The translations under genes were made by a program, and so were the position numbers. A stretch of 13,095 nt of DNA. It comes from Gammaproteobacteria bacterium. Its GTDB lineage: Bacteria > Pseudomonadota > Gammaproteobacteria > Immundisolibacterales > Immundisolibacteraceae. The notes under the pieces are model-generated. The model searched no databases and had not been told where the DNA came from. It saw only the letters and a list, made by a program, of their open reading frames with translations. Location of the stretch: positions 1,726-14,820 of the forward strand of contig DQBD01000161.1 of the NCBI GenBank assembly GCA_003526065.1. Reading direction: 5' to 3'. The stretch's first letter is position 1, and each line of letters begins with the position of its first letter. Shown here one piece after another: positions 1 to 7,753 of the stretch.

Positions 1-490
1 GCTGCGCCGCCGTCGCCGTCGGCGTGTCGTCGTCCACCGTGATGACCAGGCCATTGGCACCGGCCGTCACACTGTCGCCGTCGGCGTCAGTCGCCACGAT
101 CAGGCCACTCAGGTTCAGCGTCAGGTCGTTCTCGTTATTGCCCAGCGCGTGGTCCAGCGGACCCACCAGGGTGAAGGTGTAGGCACCCGCCGAGGTCAGC
201 TGGAAGGTAAAGATGGTGGCCGCGCCCGCCTTGGCGGTTACGGTGTCACCCGACACGCTGTAGCTGAGGTCCACACCACCCGACTTCAGGCCCAGCGCCG
301 TCAGCTGCGCCACGGTGTTGCCCGCCAGCGCGTAGCTCAGCGGCGCGTCCGCACCCGCGTTGAACAGCGTCACCACGCTGCCCGACGCCACCGTCGCCTC
401 GCCCGCCACGTCACCCGTGCCACCGGCAATGCCACCCGTCACACCGTCTTCGTCCACGGTGCCGGTCAGCTGCGCCGCCGTCGCCGTCGG
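1..490 (-). repeat. Start of tandem adhesin repeats, 156-residue (468-bp) period
   Basis: Bases 1-22 and 469-490 are identical over 22 bp. They encode the boundary motif PTATAAQ at residues 846-852 and again at 1002-1008, exactly 156 codons apart. The interval encodes one Ig-like repeat unit that starts with LTGTVDEDG after the motif and ends with VDDDTP. The window edge falls right where the next unit would begin, so the copy number cannot be read here. The regular period and DNA-level identity at the junction suggest further near-identical copies to the left. Confidence 0.65.
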
Positions 491-3025
491 GATGTCGTCC
501 ACCACAGTGACGCTGAAACTACCCTGAGCCTTCGAACCATCGGCGTCAGTGACCTCGAACGTCACTCCCGACAGCAGATCCGTGTTCTCGCCCGACCCCG
601 CAGGATGTTTGACCGGCTGCTCCAGGGTGACCTTGTAGGTATAGGTCACGTTGCTACCGGCCACGCTCGCGCCGGTGACCTCCAGGGTGAGAACCGTAAC
701 GCCGCCAGCCGATCCGACCAGCTTGCCGCCAACCAGGGCGAACGTAACGCTCGTGCCGGCGAGGGTCTGAAGCTGCCCGTCCAGCGCGGCGGTATCCAGC
801 AGGGCAAACGCCGCCACCGGATTGGCCGGCACGTCAGCACCGAAGTTCACCACCACGTTGCCCGTGTCAACGAGCGACTCGGTACTGTCGGTCTCGCCGG
901 GACGCAGCGGCGTGCCATCCACGTTGGCAGACGGGAAGCCGTCCTCGTCTACCGTCAGATTCTCCGTCTCGCCAATCTGCGGAATCGAGTCCTCGGCGAC
1001 AAGCAGCGTGACGGTAGCCGTCGACGGATCCCCATCACCGTCCTTGATGGTGTAGGTAAAGCTATCCGGGCCGGCGTACCCGCTATTGGGCGTGTAGCTG
1101 AACTTGCCGGTCGCCGCGTCATAACTGACGGTGCCGTTGCTCGCGGCGGTGAACGTCACCACCACAGCCGGATTGTTGTCGATATCAACGCCGTCGGCAC
1201 CGAACGTGTCATTGGCGAACACATCGAAGGTGACAACTGTGTCCTCTGGCACGTTGATCGTGCCGTCGTCCACCGCCAGCGGCGTGTCGTCGACGATGTT
1301 GATGGTCACTGCGGAGTTGGCGCTGCTCCCGTCCTCGTCGGTCACCACGACATTGACCGACTCCAGGAAGCTGCCGTTCGAGGCTCCAGGCTGGCTGTCG
1401 TTGTCGACCGCCGTGTCCAGCGTGTAGCTGTACGACACGGTGCCGCCCTGGAACGTGCCGGCGTAACCGGTCAGCGTCAGTGTGCCGTGCGTGGTGTTGA
1501 TCACCACCGGCGCGCTGCCCAGGTTCTGCAACTGCGCCAGGGTCAGCGACGTTCCGCCCACCGACACGGTGGCAATACCGTCCAGCGCCACGATGCTGAA
1601 GCCGCCGAGCTGGGTCAGCGCCGAACCGTTCGGGCTGCTGCCCGCCGGCAGGTCATTCTCGAATACCGTTTGGTCGCCATTCTGGCTGCCGATGCCGGTG
1701 ATGGTCACCCCGTCATCAGCGCCAAAGATCGTGATGGTCAGCGTGCCGGTATCCGGGGTGTTCACGCCGTCAGTGATCGAGTACGTAAAGGTCTCGGTCA
1801 GCGTCTGGCCGGCCGACAGGCCCTGAATCACCGGGTTCGCGTTGTCGAGCTGGTAGACGTAGCTGCCATCGCCGTTCTTGACGATGCTGCCGTAGGCGGC
1901 CGCCTCTGCGCCCCAGGAAATGATGAGCGGGTTGTCATCCACGTCGGCCACGTCGGCGAAGCTCAGCGTCGGGCTTGGGTCCCCCGGGTGGGCGATGCTC
2001 AGGAGCACGTTGCCATTGGCCGTGACAACTCCGCCCTCGCCGGTGAAATTGTCCTCTTGCACCCAGTTCGTGTCGTCGTTGGCCTGCGGCGCCTGATCGT
2101 CGTCGATGATCGTCACCGTTGCCGTGTTATTGGTCAGGGTGGCGCCGATCGGATTGCTCAGGACGATCATGAAGGTCTCGTTACCCTCGACCAGGATGTC
2201 GGCCACGATGTTCTGGGTAACGGTGAATCCGATGAAACCGGGCGGAATGGTCACGGTGCCGCTCTGCGCACCGTCGAAGTAATCGTCCGGGAACGAGGCG
2301 GTACCCGGAACGATGGTGTAGGTGACCGTGACGGGCTTCGTCGACGGCTGGCTGAGTTTGATCAGGAAGGTCACTTCGTGGAAGGAGCCGTTCGACCCCT
2401 CGATCACACTGGCGCCCGAGACACCACCGCTGATCGGCGTGCCGCCGGGAATCAGCACGACCCCACCTTCGCCAGGCGTGCCACCGCCGATCTGCACATC
2501 CACCTCGACCGACACGGCAACATCCGGCTCTGGCTCGACCGGCAAAATCAGGTCGGTCGGGTTGTCGAACAGCAGCGTGCTCGCATCGGTAGGAATACCG
2601 GCGTCCGGGTTGACGCTCACGAAATCGTGATTGATGACCACGAACGAGTGCCCGCCCTCGCCGCTTTCACCGCCACCACCGGCCGCCGGGCCTGCCGCGG
2701 TCGCAGGCAGCAGCTGCGTCGGATCGCCGCCCGCCAGAATGGCGGCCTGGATGTCCTCCACGCTCGCCACCGCATCGGCGGCCTCGCCTTCGACGCCGTC
2801 TTCGCTGTAAACATCGGCGTCCAGTACCGCCTGGGAATTGCGCCCAAGGTCGAGCCAGCCACCATCATTGAACTGTATGGTGACGGCACCGGCATCGGCG
2901 GTACGGATGACCTCATCGGCGTAGACGGCATCCCCCACGGCCAACACGCGTTCGTCACCGTCGGCGTTGATCGCCACCACGTGCCCGACGACGACGGTGA
3001 CGATACCGATTTGCTGTGCTGCCAT
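1..3025 (-). CDS. lapA: LapA-like giant repeat adhesin, N-terminal 1008 residues (3' end outside window)
   Basis: Surface adhesin secreted by the adjacent type I system. The frame runs without a stop from ATG 3025 to the left edge. GGGAG lies 9 nt before the ATG. Residues 5-73 form a LapA-type retention module (repeated G, V and D positions, ending in a DGGWLDLGRNSQAVLDADVY stretch). A Gly-rich linker carries TAAG at 109-112. After this come a Calx-beta-like domain (about 203-310, ending IIDDD), a VCBS-like domain (about 313-440), a T1SS-143-like segment (440-582), a cadherin-like Ig domain (about 583-676) and two DUF5801/T1SS-143-like repeats (682-846 and 847-1002). No cysteine occurs in the 1008 residues and Asp is abundant, as is usual for Ca-binding exported adhesins. 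RTX nonapeptides and the secretion signal should lie at the unseen C-terminus. The family assignment is firm; domain names come from motif recognition, not a profile search. Confidence 0.93.
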   Translation of the reverse strand, partial: MAAQQIGIVTVVVGHVVAINADGDERVLAVGDAVYADEVIRTADAGAVTIQFNDGGWLDLGRNSQAVLDADVYSEDGVEGEAADAVASVEDIQAAILAGGDPTQLLPATAAGPAAGGGGESGEGGHSFVVINHDFVSVNPDAGIPTDASTLLFDNPTDLILPVEPEPDVAVSVEVDVQIGGGTPGEGGVVLIPGGTPISGGVSGASVIEGSNGSFHEVTFLIKLSQPSTKPVTVTYTIVPGTASFPDDYFDGAQSGTVTIPPGFIGFTVTQNIVADILVEGNETFMIVLSNPIGATLTNNTATVTIIDDDQAPQANDDTNWVQEDNFTGEGGVVTANGNVLLSIAHPGDPSPTLSFADVADVDDNPLIISWGAEAAAYGSIVKNGDGSYVYQLDNANPVIQGLSAGQTLTETFTYSITDGVNTPDTGTLTITIFGADDGVTITGIGSQNGDQTVFENDLPAGSSPNGSALTQLGGFSIVALDGIATVSVGGTSLTLAQLQNLGSAPVVINTTHGTLTLTGYAGTFQGGTVSYSYTLDTAVDNDSQPGASNGSFLESVNVVVTDEDGSSANSAVTINIVDDTPLAVDDGTINVPEDTVVTFDVFANDTFGADGVDIDNNPAVVVTFTAASNGTVSYDAATGKFSYTPNSGYAGPDSFTYTIKDGDGDPSTATVTLLVAEDSIPQIGETENLTVDEDGFPSANVDGTPLRPGETDSTESLVDTGNVVVNFGADVPANPVAAFALLDTAALDGQLQTLAGTSVTFALVGGKLVGSAGGVTVLTLEVTGASVAGSNVTYTYKVTLEQPVKHPAGSGENTDLLSGVTFEVTDADGSKAQGSFSVTVVDDIPTATAAQLTGTVDEDGVTGGIAGGTGDVAGEATVASGSVVTLFNAGADAPLSYALAGNTVAQLTALGLKSGGVDLSYSVSGDTVTAKAGAATIFTFQLTSAGAYTFTLVGPLDHALGNNENDLTLNLSGLIVATDADGDSVTAGANGLVITVDDDTPTATAAQ
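2690..2701 (-). other. Predicted LapG cleavage site (TAAG) in the adhesin
   Basis: The minus-strand codons ACC GCG GCA GGC encode Thr109-Ala110-Ala111-Gly112, directly followed by a Pro/Ala/Gly-rich linker. In characterised LapA proteins, LapG cuts between the two alanines of a TAAG-type motif just after the retention module, at about residue 108. The position and context here match closely, so cleavage between Ala110 and Ala111 is inferred. Confidence 0.85.
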
Positions 3026-3092
3026 GACCTACATCTCCCGAAAGGTGTGCGTTTTTGCCGGCATGACACTTCCACCACCGGCATGCTGGGGT

Positions 3093-3120
3093 CGATGATC
3101 GGCCGTACGGCGACGATCGG
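3093..3120. repeat. Palindrome plus 18-bp-phased direct repeat in the adhesin 5' region
   Basis: A perfect 10-bp palindrome, GCCGTACGGC, sits at 3102-3111. It is overlapped by two near-identical decamers, cgatgatcgg (3093-3102) and cgacgatcgg (3111-3120), in direct orientation 18 bp apart. The cluster lies 68 to 95 bp upstream of the adhesin ATG, inside the leader or promoter region. It could be an operator or an RNA structure. The high GC content makes short palindromes fairly common, so support is modest. Confidence 0.35.
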
Positions 3121-3142
3121 CTATTGGCTTTAGGTACAACCC

Positions 3143-3176
3143 GCCGTCCTGTGTGCAGTACTTCACACAGGACGGC
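3143..3176. promoter_or_regulatory. 34-bp near-perfect dyad between regulator and adhesin genes
   Basis: Arms GCCGTCCTGTGTG (3143-3155) and CACACAGGACGGC (3164-3176) are perfect 13-bp inverted repeats. The central octamer cagtactt itself contains AGTACT, so 16 of 17 position pairs across the 34 bp are complementary, with one C/T mismatch. The centre is 134 bp upstream of the adhesin ATG and about 104 bp beyond the regulator stop. Neither strand has a T-run after the stem, which argues against a classical rho-independent terminator. An operator (perhaps for the neighbouring LuxR-type protein) or a strong transcript hairpin separating regulator and adhesin messages are the main readings. Confidence 0.6.
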
Positions 3177-3263
3177 ACGCCGCCGCACACGATCCCAGCG
3201 CCGTCCGTACGCGGCACGGACGCGGACAGCGACAGAACCCGCGAAGCGGAAGGGGGGCGGCGG

Positions 3264-3923
3264 TCAGTTCGAGCTCTTGCTCAGTTGGGCGTCATCGCTG
3301 GCGAGTCCGGCGACCAGCAACGCCAACTGCAGACGCCCCGCAACGCCAAGCTTGCTGAATACCGACCCCAGATGGGCCTTGACCGTGCGCTCGGTGATAT
3401 CGAGCCGCCGGGCGATGACCTTGTTGCTGGCGCCCTCGCCGATCAGCAGCGCAATCTGCCGTTCCCGCGGTGTCAGGCTGCCCAGATCCACGGCGGCGAC
3501 GGCGGCTTTCGGCTCGACGGCGCGGCTGTTGGCGACCAGGCCGACCAGGCGATCGACGAGTTTGCGACCGACCCATACCTCCCCGCCCTGCACCGTCGCC
3601 AGTACCTTGCCCAGCAGTCGGGGGTCGATGTACGCATTGCAGTAGCCCCGCACGCCCGCACGCAACAGCTCGAAGCCCTCGTCCTCGCTCGGTGCGTGAC
3701 TGAGCGCCACCACACGGCACTGCGAATGACGGCTGATGAGCCCGGCGACACCCGCCACGCCCCCCAGCCCGGGAAGCGCCACATCAAGCAACACCAGTTG
3801 CCCCGCCTGCCCGTCCAGGGTACGCGCCAGCTCCGCCTGGTCATGCACCGGCACGGCGTCGTCTGGCACACCACTGCCCCAGCGGCGCAGAACGTCCTGG
3901 TCACCACTGGCCAGCACGATCAT
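3264..3923 (-). CDS. LuxR/NarL-family response-regulator-like transcription factor
   Basis: Predicted DNA-binding regulator of 219 residues encoded between the secretion genes and the adhesin. ATG 3923 is chosen because GAGG lies 7 nt upstream and the protein then begins directly with the first receiver strand (MIVLASGD). An in-frame GTG at 3980 would add 19 residues. The receiver-like domain keeps the strand-3 aspartate (D47, in LVLLDVALPG). It lacks the usual paired acidic residues after strand 1 and the lysine expected after GY (the sequence reads GYCNAY), so normal phosphorylation is doubtful. The C-terminal LuxR-type helix-turn-helix at about 148-205 is canonical (LTPRERQ, NKVIARRL, TERTVKAHL). 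Same strand as lapC with a 70-bp gap, so probably co-transcribed. Control of the adhesin or lap operon is inferred from position only. Confidence 0.9.
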   Translation of the reverse strand: MIVLASGDQDVLRRWGSGVPDDAVPVHDQAELARTLDGQAGQLVLLDVALPGLGGVAGVAGLISRHSQCRVVALSHAPSEDEGFELLRAGVRGYCNAYIDPRLLGKVLATVQGGEVWVGRKLVDRLVGLVANSRAVEPKAAVAAVDLGSLTPRERQIALLIGEGASNKVIARRLDITERTVKAHLGSVFSKLGVAGRLQLALLVAGLASDDAQLSKSSN

Positions 3924-3992
3924 GGCAACGCCTCGCTGCGACGCGCTCCGGCGCCGTTCGTCCGGATGCATCCGACACACACACCGCGCATC

Positions 3993-5366
3993 TCAGCGCT
4001 CCCTCAGCGCCCGCTCGCGCGCACGCTCGATGGGCCACAACAAGTATTTCAGCACGCTCTTGCGTCCAGTCAGTACGTCGACGGTAGCGGTCATTCCCGG
4101 AATTATCGGCAGCGACACGCCATCCTTGACGTAACCGCGATCCAGCGTGCGCACACGGATCAAATAGTAGCTGCGCTCCTCGCCGCGACCGTCTTCCTGC
4201 GTGATGGCATCCGCGCTGATGTGTTCCAGGGTCGCCTCGAGCGCGCCGTAGATGGTTGAGTCATAGGCGGTCAGCTTGACCATGGCACGCTGGCCCGGGT
4301 GCAGAAAGGCGATGTCGCGCGGCTGCACCTTGGCTTCGACCAGCAGCGTGTCCTCCAGCGGAACGATCTCGACCAAATCCATGCCCGGCTGCACCACCCC
4401 GCCGACGGTGGACACCTTCAGCCGCTTGACGGTGCCACGCATCGGAGAACGCACCGCCGTGCGCGTGACCCGGTCCAGGGCCGCCGTGTTGTTCTCGGCG
4501 GTGGCGGCCAGTTCGGCCTTGGCCTCGTTGAGCTGCGCCTGCGCCTCGGTTCGGAACTTGATGCGCGCGTCCTCGATCTTGGACTCGGCCTCGTCCAGTG
4601 CCGCCCGTGCGGCCGGCAGGCGCAGCCGCACGCCATCCAGATCACCGCGTATCTCGTTGACCTGCCGCTTCAAACGCAGCAACTCCACCTGCGAGATAAC
4701 GCCTTCCGCCGCGAGCGGCTCGGTGCGCACCAGCTCTTCACGCAGCAGGGCATAGCTGCGCTCCAGCTGGCCGGAAAGCGAACGCATCTCGGCCACTTCC
4801 TGCCGGCGCTGGTCGCGCTGCTGTTCGAGGATCTGCACCGTCGAGGCGAGTTCCTGCTGACGCGTGTGATACAGCCGGCGGGCATCCTCGGCCAACTGCG
4901 GCGCGTCCTGCTTCACTTCGTCCGGCAGCTGCAGCGGCTTGCCCTCCGTCTCGGCGATCAGGCGGCTGACCTGCGCCAGCAGCGCCAGGTACTTGAGCCT
5001 GCCTTCCTGATACGAGGACGCGAAGCGGGTGTCGTCGATGCGCACCAGGATCTGGCCCTTGTCGACCACATCGCCCTCACGAACCAGGATTTCCTGCACG
5101 ATGCCGCCTTCCAGGTTCTGCACGACCTGCACCTGACTGGACGGGATGATCTGTCCCTCGGCATGCGTGACCTCATCCACCTCGGCCAGGGCTGCCCACA
5201 CCAGGCCCACCACCAGCAAGACCGCCACGGCCACCAGGATCAGGTGGCCGGCCGGATGGGCGGGGTCCACGTCCACCGCAACCGCGTCATCCATGAAGTC
5301 CAGATCCGCCCGTTCGAAACCGCGCTTGGGGGCGGCCTTGTCCGCCTGGCGATGCGACCCGCTCAT
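3993..5366 (-). CDS. lapC: LapC-like HlyD-family type I secretion periplasmic adaptor
   Basis: Membrane-fusion protein of 457 residues, expected to bridge the inner-membrane ABC transporter and an outer-membrane TolC-like channel. It has a short cytoplasmic N-terminus and one membrane anchor at about 41-61. A lipoyl-like half domain follows at about 70-115 (NLEGGIVQEILVREGDVVDKGQ). A long Glu/Gln/Arg/Leu-rich coiled-coil hairpin spans about 115-315. The second lipoyl half (RSPMRGTVKRLKVSTVGGVV) and a beta-barrel region ending near IIPGMTATVDVLTG complete the protein. Its ATG overlaps the lapB stop by 4 bp (TCAT on the plus strand at 5363-5366), indicating translational coupling. Length is typical of HlyD adaptors. 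The Lap assignment rests on the operon partners. Confidence 0.95.
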   Translation of the reverse strand: MSGSHRQADKAAPKRGFERADLDFMDDAVAVDVDPAHPAGHLILVAVAVLLVVGLVWAALAEVDEVTHAEGQIIPSSQVQVVQNLEGGIVQEILVREGDVVDKGQILVRIDDTRFASSYQEGRLKYLALLAQVSRLIAETEGKPLQLPDEVKQDAPQLAEDARRLYHTRQQELASTVQILEQQRDQRRQEVAEMRSLSGQLERSYALLREELVRTEPLAAEGVISQVELLRLKRQVNEIRGDLDGVRLRLPAARAALDEAESKIEDARIKFRTEAQAQLNEAKAELAATAENNTAALDRVTRTAVRSPMRGTVKRLKVSTVGGVVQPGMDLVEIVPLEDTLLVEAKVQPRDIAFLHPGQRAMVKLTAYDSTIYGALEATLEHISADAITQEDGRGEERSYYLIRVRTLDRGYVKDGVSLPIIPGMTATVDVLTGRKSVLKYLLWPIERARERALRER

Positions 5367-7540
5367 GCCGGCCGCCCGGTCAGACGGCCGCCGCGCAACG
5401 CTTCGAGCACCTGATCCTTGGGCCCATCGGCAACGATGCGTCCACCGTCCATGACAATGATGCGGTTGACCAGCGACAGCAGCGAGGCGCGGTGTGTCAC
5501 CAGCAGCAGGGTACGGCCTTCCAGCAACGGCGCCAGGCGGTTCTTGAACTGCTCCTCGGTGGAGTTGTCCATCGCATTGGTCGGCTCATCCATGATCAGC
5601 ACCGGCGGCTCGAGCAGCAGGCCACGGGCGATGGCAACCGCCTGACGCTGACCGCCGGAAAGCCCCTCGCCGCGCTCGCCCACCGGCAATTCCAGCCCGG
5701 CCGGATGACGCGCCGCAAACGCCATGACGCCGGCCAACTCGGCGGCGCGCAGCACCGCCTCGTCGTTGGCATGCGGCGCCGCCAAGGCGATGTTGTCGCG
5801 CAAGCTGCCATAGAAGAGGGTTACATCCTGCGGCACGTAGCCGATGTTGCGACGCACGTCCGCCGGATCGATCTGACGCAGGTCGATGCCATCCAGCAAC
5901 ACCGCCCCCGCCGTCGGCTGATACAGGCCGAGAATGAGCTTCTCGAGCGTGCTCTTGCCCGACCCGATGCGACCGATGACCGCCACCCGCTCGCCGGGGT
6001 TGATGCGCAGCGACACATTGTCGAGGGCAGCGATCTGCTGTTCGGGGTAGGCGAAGCTGACGCCGCTGAACTCGATGGAACCCTGCAAAACCGGGCGGTG
6101 CATGAAGTTGCGATCGGGCGAACGCTCGACCGGCAGTTGCATGATCTGGTCCACCGACCGCAACGCCGCCACCGACTGATCGAAACGCACCAGCAGCGCC
6201 GCAACCTGTGCCAACGGACCCAGCGCCCGGCTGGCAAGCATCACGCAGGCAATCAAGCCACCGACGCTGAGTTCGCCCTTGATGATCAAGTGCACGCCGT
6301 ACACCAGGATCCCCAGGGAACACAGCTGCACGGCGAGGCCGGCGGCGTTGATGGCGGACGCCGAGAGCATGCGCGAGCGCATGCCCAGCCGCGCCAGGGA
6401 GCCGACCAGCTGTTCCCAACGACGCTGGATGGGGCCAGACGCACCAATGCTGCGCACCGTCTCGTAACCGGTGAGGGTCTCGATCAGCGTGGCGTGCTTT
6501 TGCGATGCCTGGCGCATGGATTCCTGCACCAGCGCGCGCAGGCGCACCTGCGCCCGCCAGGCATACAGCACCACCAGCGGCATCAGCGCCAGCGGCACCA
6601 ACACCAGGGGCCCTCCCAGCCACGCAATCACGGCCAGGAACAGGAGGGCGAACGGCACATCGATCAACGTGGTCAGCGTGGCGGAGGTAATGAACTCGCG
6701 GAATACCTCGAATTCCTGCAGCTGGTTGGCAAACGCCCCCACCGAACGCGGGCGGGCCTCCATGCGCAGCCCCATGACCCGCTCGAACAAGCGCGCCGAC
6801 AGCGCGACGTCGAATTTCTTGCCGGCCACGTCCAGAAAGTACGCGCGCAGGGTGCGCATCAGCAGGTCGAACAGCGCCACCACACCGACGCCGATGGCCA
6901 ACACCCACAGCGTTTCCACCGCGCGGTTCGGAACCACCCGGTTGTAGACGTTCATGGTGAACAGCGGCAACGCCAGCGCGAAGATGTTGACCAGAAATGC
7001 CGCCAGCAGCACCTCGCTGTAGATCGGCCACAGCTTGCGCAGCGTTCCCCAGAACCAGTGTCCTGACACCGGCGCCGCGTACTCGGCGCTGCGTTCGTCG
7101 AAGATCGGTGCCGGGCGTACCAGCAACGCGCTGCCCGCATACTCGGCTTCCAGACGCTCGCGCGGCCAAACGGCCTCACCCATGCCCGCGTCCGGGTCGA
7201 CCACCCGCGCCGCGCCCTCTGCCTGCCATTCCAACAGCACCACCGCCCGACAATCGTGCAGCAGCACGACAACCGGCAGCACCGCCGGGCTGATCTGATC
7301 GAGCGCACGACGCACGACCCGAGCGCTCAGGGCGGCGCGCTCGGCCGCGCGCACGAACAGCGCCGGCGTCAGCGCCCCGTCCTGCAACGGCAACCCGGCC
7401 GTCAATGCCTGGTGTGACTTGGGGCGCTGGTAAAGGCGCGTCAGAAAGGTCAGACACTCGAGCAGCGGATCATCCGGCCGATGCAGATCGGCGTCAGCCA
7501 ACGGCCATTGGGCCGCAGCCGACGCGGAAGCGTTTTCCAT
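5363..7540 (-). CDS. lapB: LapB-like type I secretion ABC transporter (permease/ATPase)
   Basis: Inner-membrane exporter of 725 residues that powers adhesin secretion. The N-terminal 130 or so residues form a C39-peptidase-like domain without the catalytic cysteine: its expected region reads RPKSHQAL. It is therefore expected to bind substrate and not cut it, as in other RTX exporters. An ABC transmembrane domain follows at about 160-450. The ATPase domain has Walker A GRIGSGKST (about 521-530), signature LSGGQ (about 627), Walker B LIMDEPTNAMD (about 650) and the switch histidine in LLLVTHR (about 681). AAGGG lies 6 nt before ATG 7540. First gene of the minus-strand operon, diverging from lapG. 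All ATPase motifs are intact. Confidence 0.96.
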   Translation of the reverse strand: MENASASAAAQWPLADADLHRPDDPLLECLTFLTRLYQRPKSHQALTAGLPLQDGALTPALFVRAAERAALSARVVRRALDQISPAVLPVVVLLHDCRAVVLLEWQAEGAARVVDPDAGMGEAVWPRERLEAEYAGSALLVRPAPIFDERSAEYAAPVSGHWFWGTLRKLWPIYSEVLLAAFLVNIFALALPLFTMNVYNRVVPNRAVETLWVLAIGVGVVALFDLLMRTLRAYFLDVAGKKFDVALSARLFERVMGLRMEARPRSVGAFANQLQEFEVFREFITSATLTTLIDVPFALLFLAVIAWLGGPLVLVPLALMPLVVLYAWRAQVRLRALVQESMRQASQKHATLIETLTGYETVRSIGASGPIQRRWEQLVGSLARLGMRSRMLSASAINAAGLAVQLCSLGILVYGVHLIIKGELSVGGLIACVMLASRALGPLAQVAALLVRFDQSVAALRSVDQIMQLPVERSPDRNFMHRPVLQGSIEFSGVSFAYPEQQIAALDNVSLRINPGERVAVIGRIGSGKSTLEKLILGLYQPTAGAVLLDGIDLRQIDPADVRRNIGYVPQDVTLFYGSLRDNIALAAPHANDEAVLRAAELAGVMAFAARHPAGLELPVGERGEGLSGGQRQAVAIARGLLLEPPVLIMDEPTNAMDNSTEEQFKNRLAPLLEGRTLLLVTHRASLLSLVNRIIVMDGGRIVADGPKDQVLEALRGGRLTGRPA

Positions 7541-7753
7541 GAAAAACCCTTAAGGTTCGGGCGCAATGGGCCGTAGACAATACACCAGCCCAAACTTGGC
7601 ACAAGGCCCAGATAACGGTGTCATCCCGCTTCTTCGACTGGCACCAGCGTGGCGACGGTATCGCTGCGTCGGCGCCCCCGGAACCGAACCGTGCCGTGTG
7701 ACAGAAAGCCCTCATCGCCGCGCCCAGAATCCGCGTGTCGCGAGCGACGCGGC
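7541..7753. promoter_or_regulatory. Divergent intergenic region between lapB and lapG
   Basis: This 213-bp gap must hold start signals for both lap operons. On the plus strand, TTGGCA at 7596-7601 is followed after 17 nt by TGTCAT, a weak sigma-70-like pair (5/6 and 4/6 matches). On the minus strand, a TATTGT hexamer near 7580 could serve lapB, without a clear -35 partner. CCTTAAGG, an 8-bp palindrome at about 7548-7555, overlaps the lapB ribosome-binding site. None of these is strong enough to call with certainty. Confidence 0.3.

Noticed and set aside
1..3025. RTX nonapeptide (GGxGxDxxx) calcium repeats
   Set aside because: None seen in the visible N-terminal part; they would be expected near the unseen C-terminus.
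149..3133. A 994-codon open frame on the plus strand, the longest in the window
   Set aside because: It is the antisense shadow of the adhesin. The minus frame through the same bases encodes coherent retention, Calx-beta, VCBS and Ig-like motifs with a good ribosome-binding site, while the plus product is Arg/His-rich and low in recognisable motifs.
3153..7066. Long plus-strand frames opposite the regulator, lapC and lapB (for example 3153-4259, 4299-5414, 5492-7066)
   Set aside because: Their products are rich in Arg, His and Gln, as expected for the antisense of GC-rich coding DNA, and they lie opposite clearly recognised genes.
7140..7490. C39 peptidase activity in the N-terminal domain of LapB
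   Set aside because: The catalytic cysteine is absent, and substrates of this transporter class lack a double-glycine leader; it is a C39-like binding domain.
7596..7613. Possible sigma-54 promoter (TGGCAC) upstream of lapG
   Set aside because: No TTGC-type -12 element follows at the required distance.
7649..7753. N-terminal extension of lapG to a GTG at 7649
   Set aside because: It would place 35 Arg/Pro-rich residues before a clear signal peptide, which would not suit a periplasmic protease.
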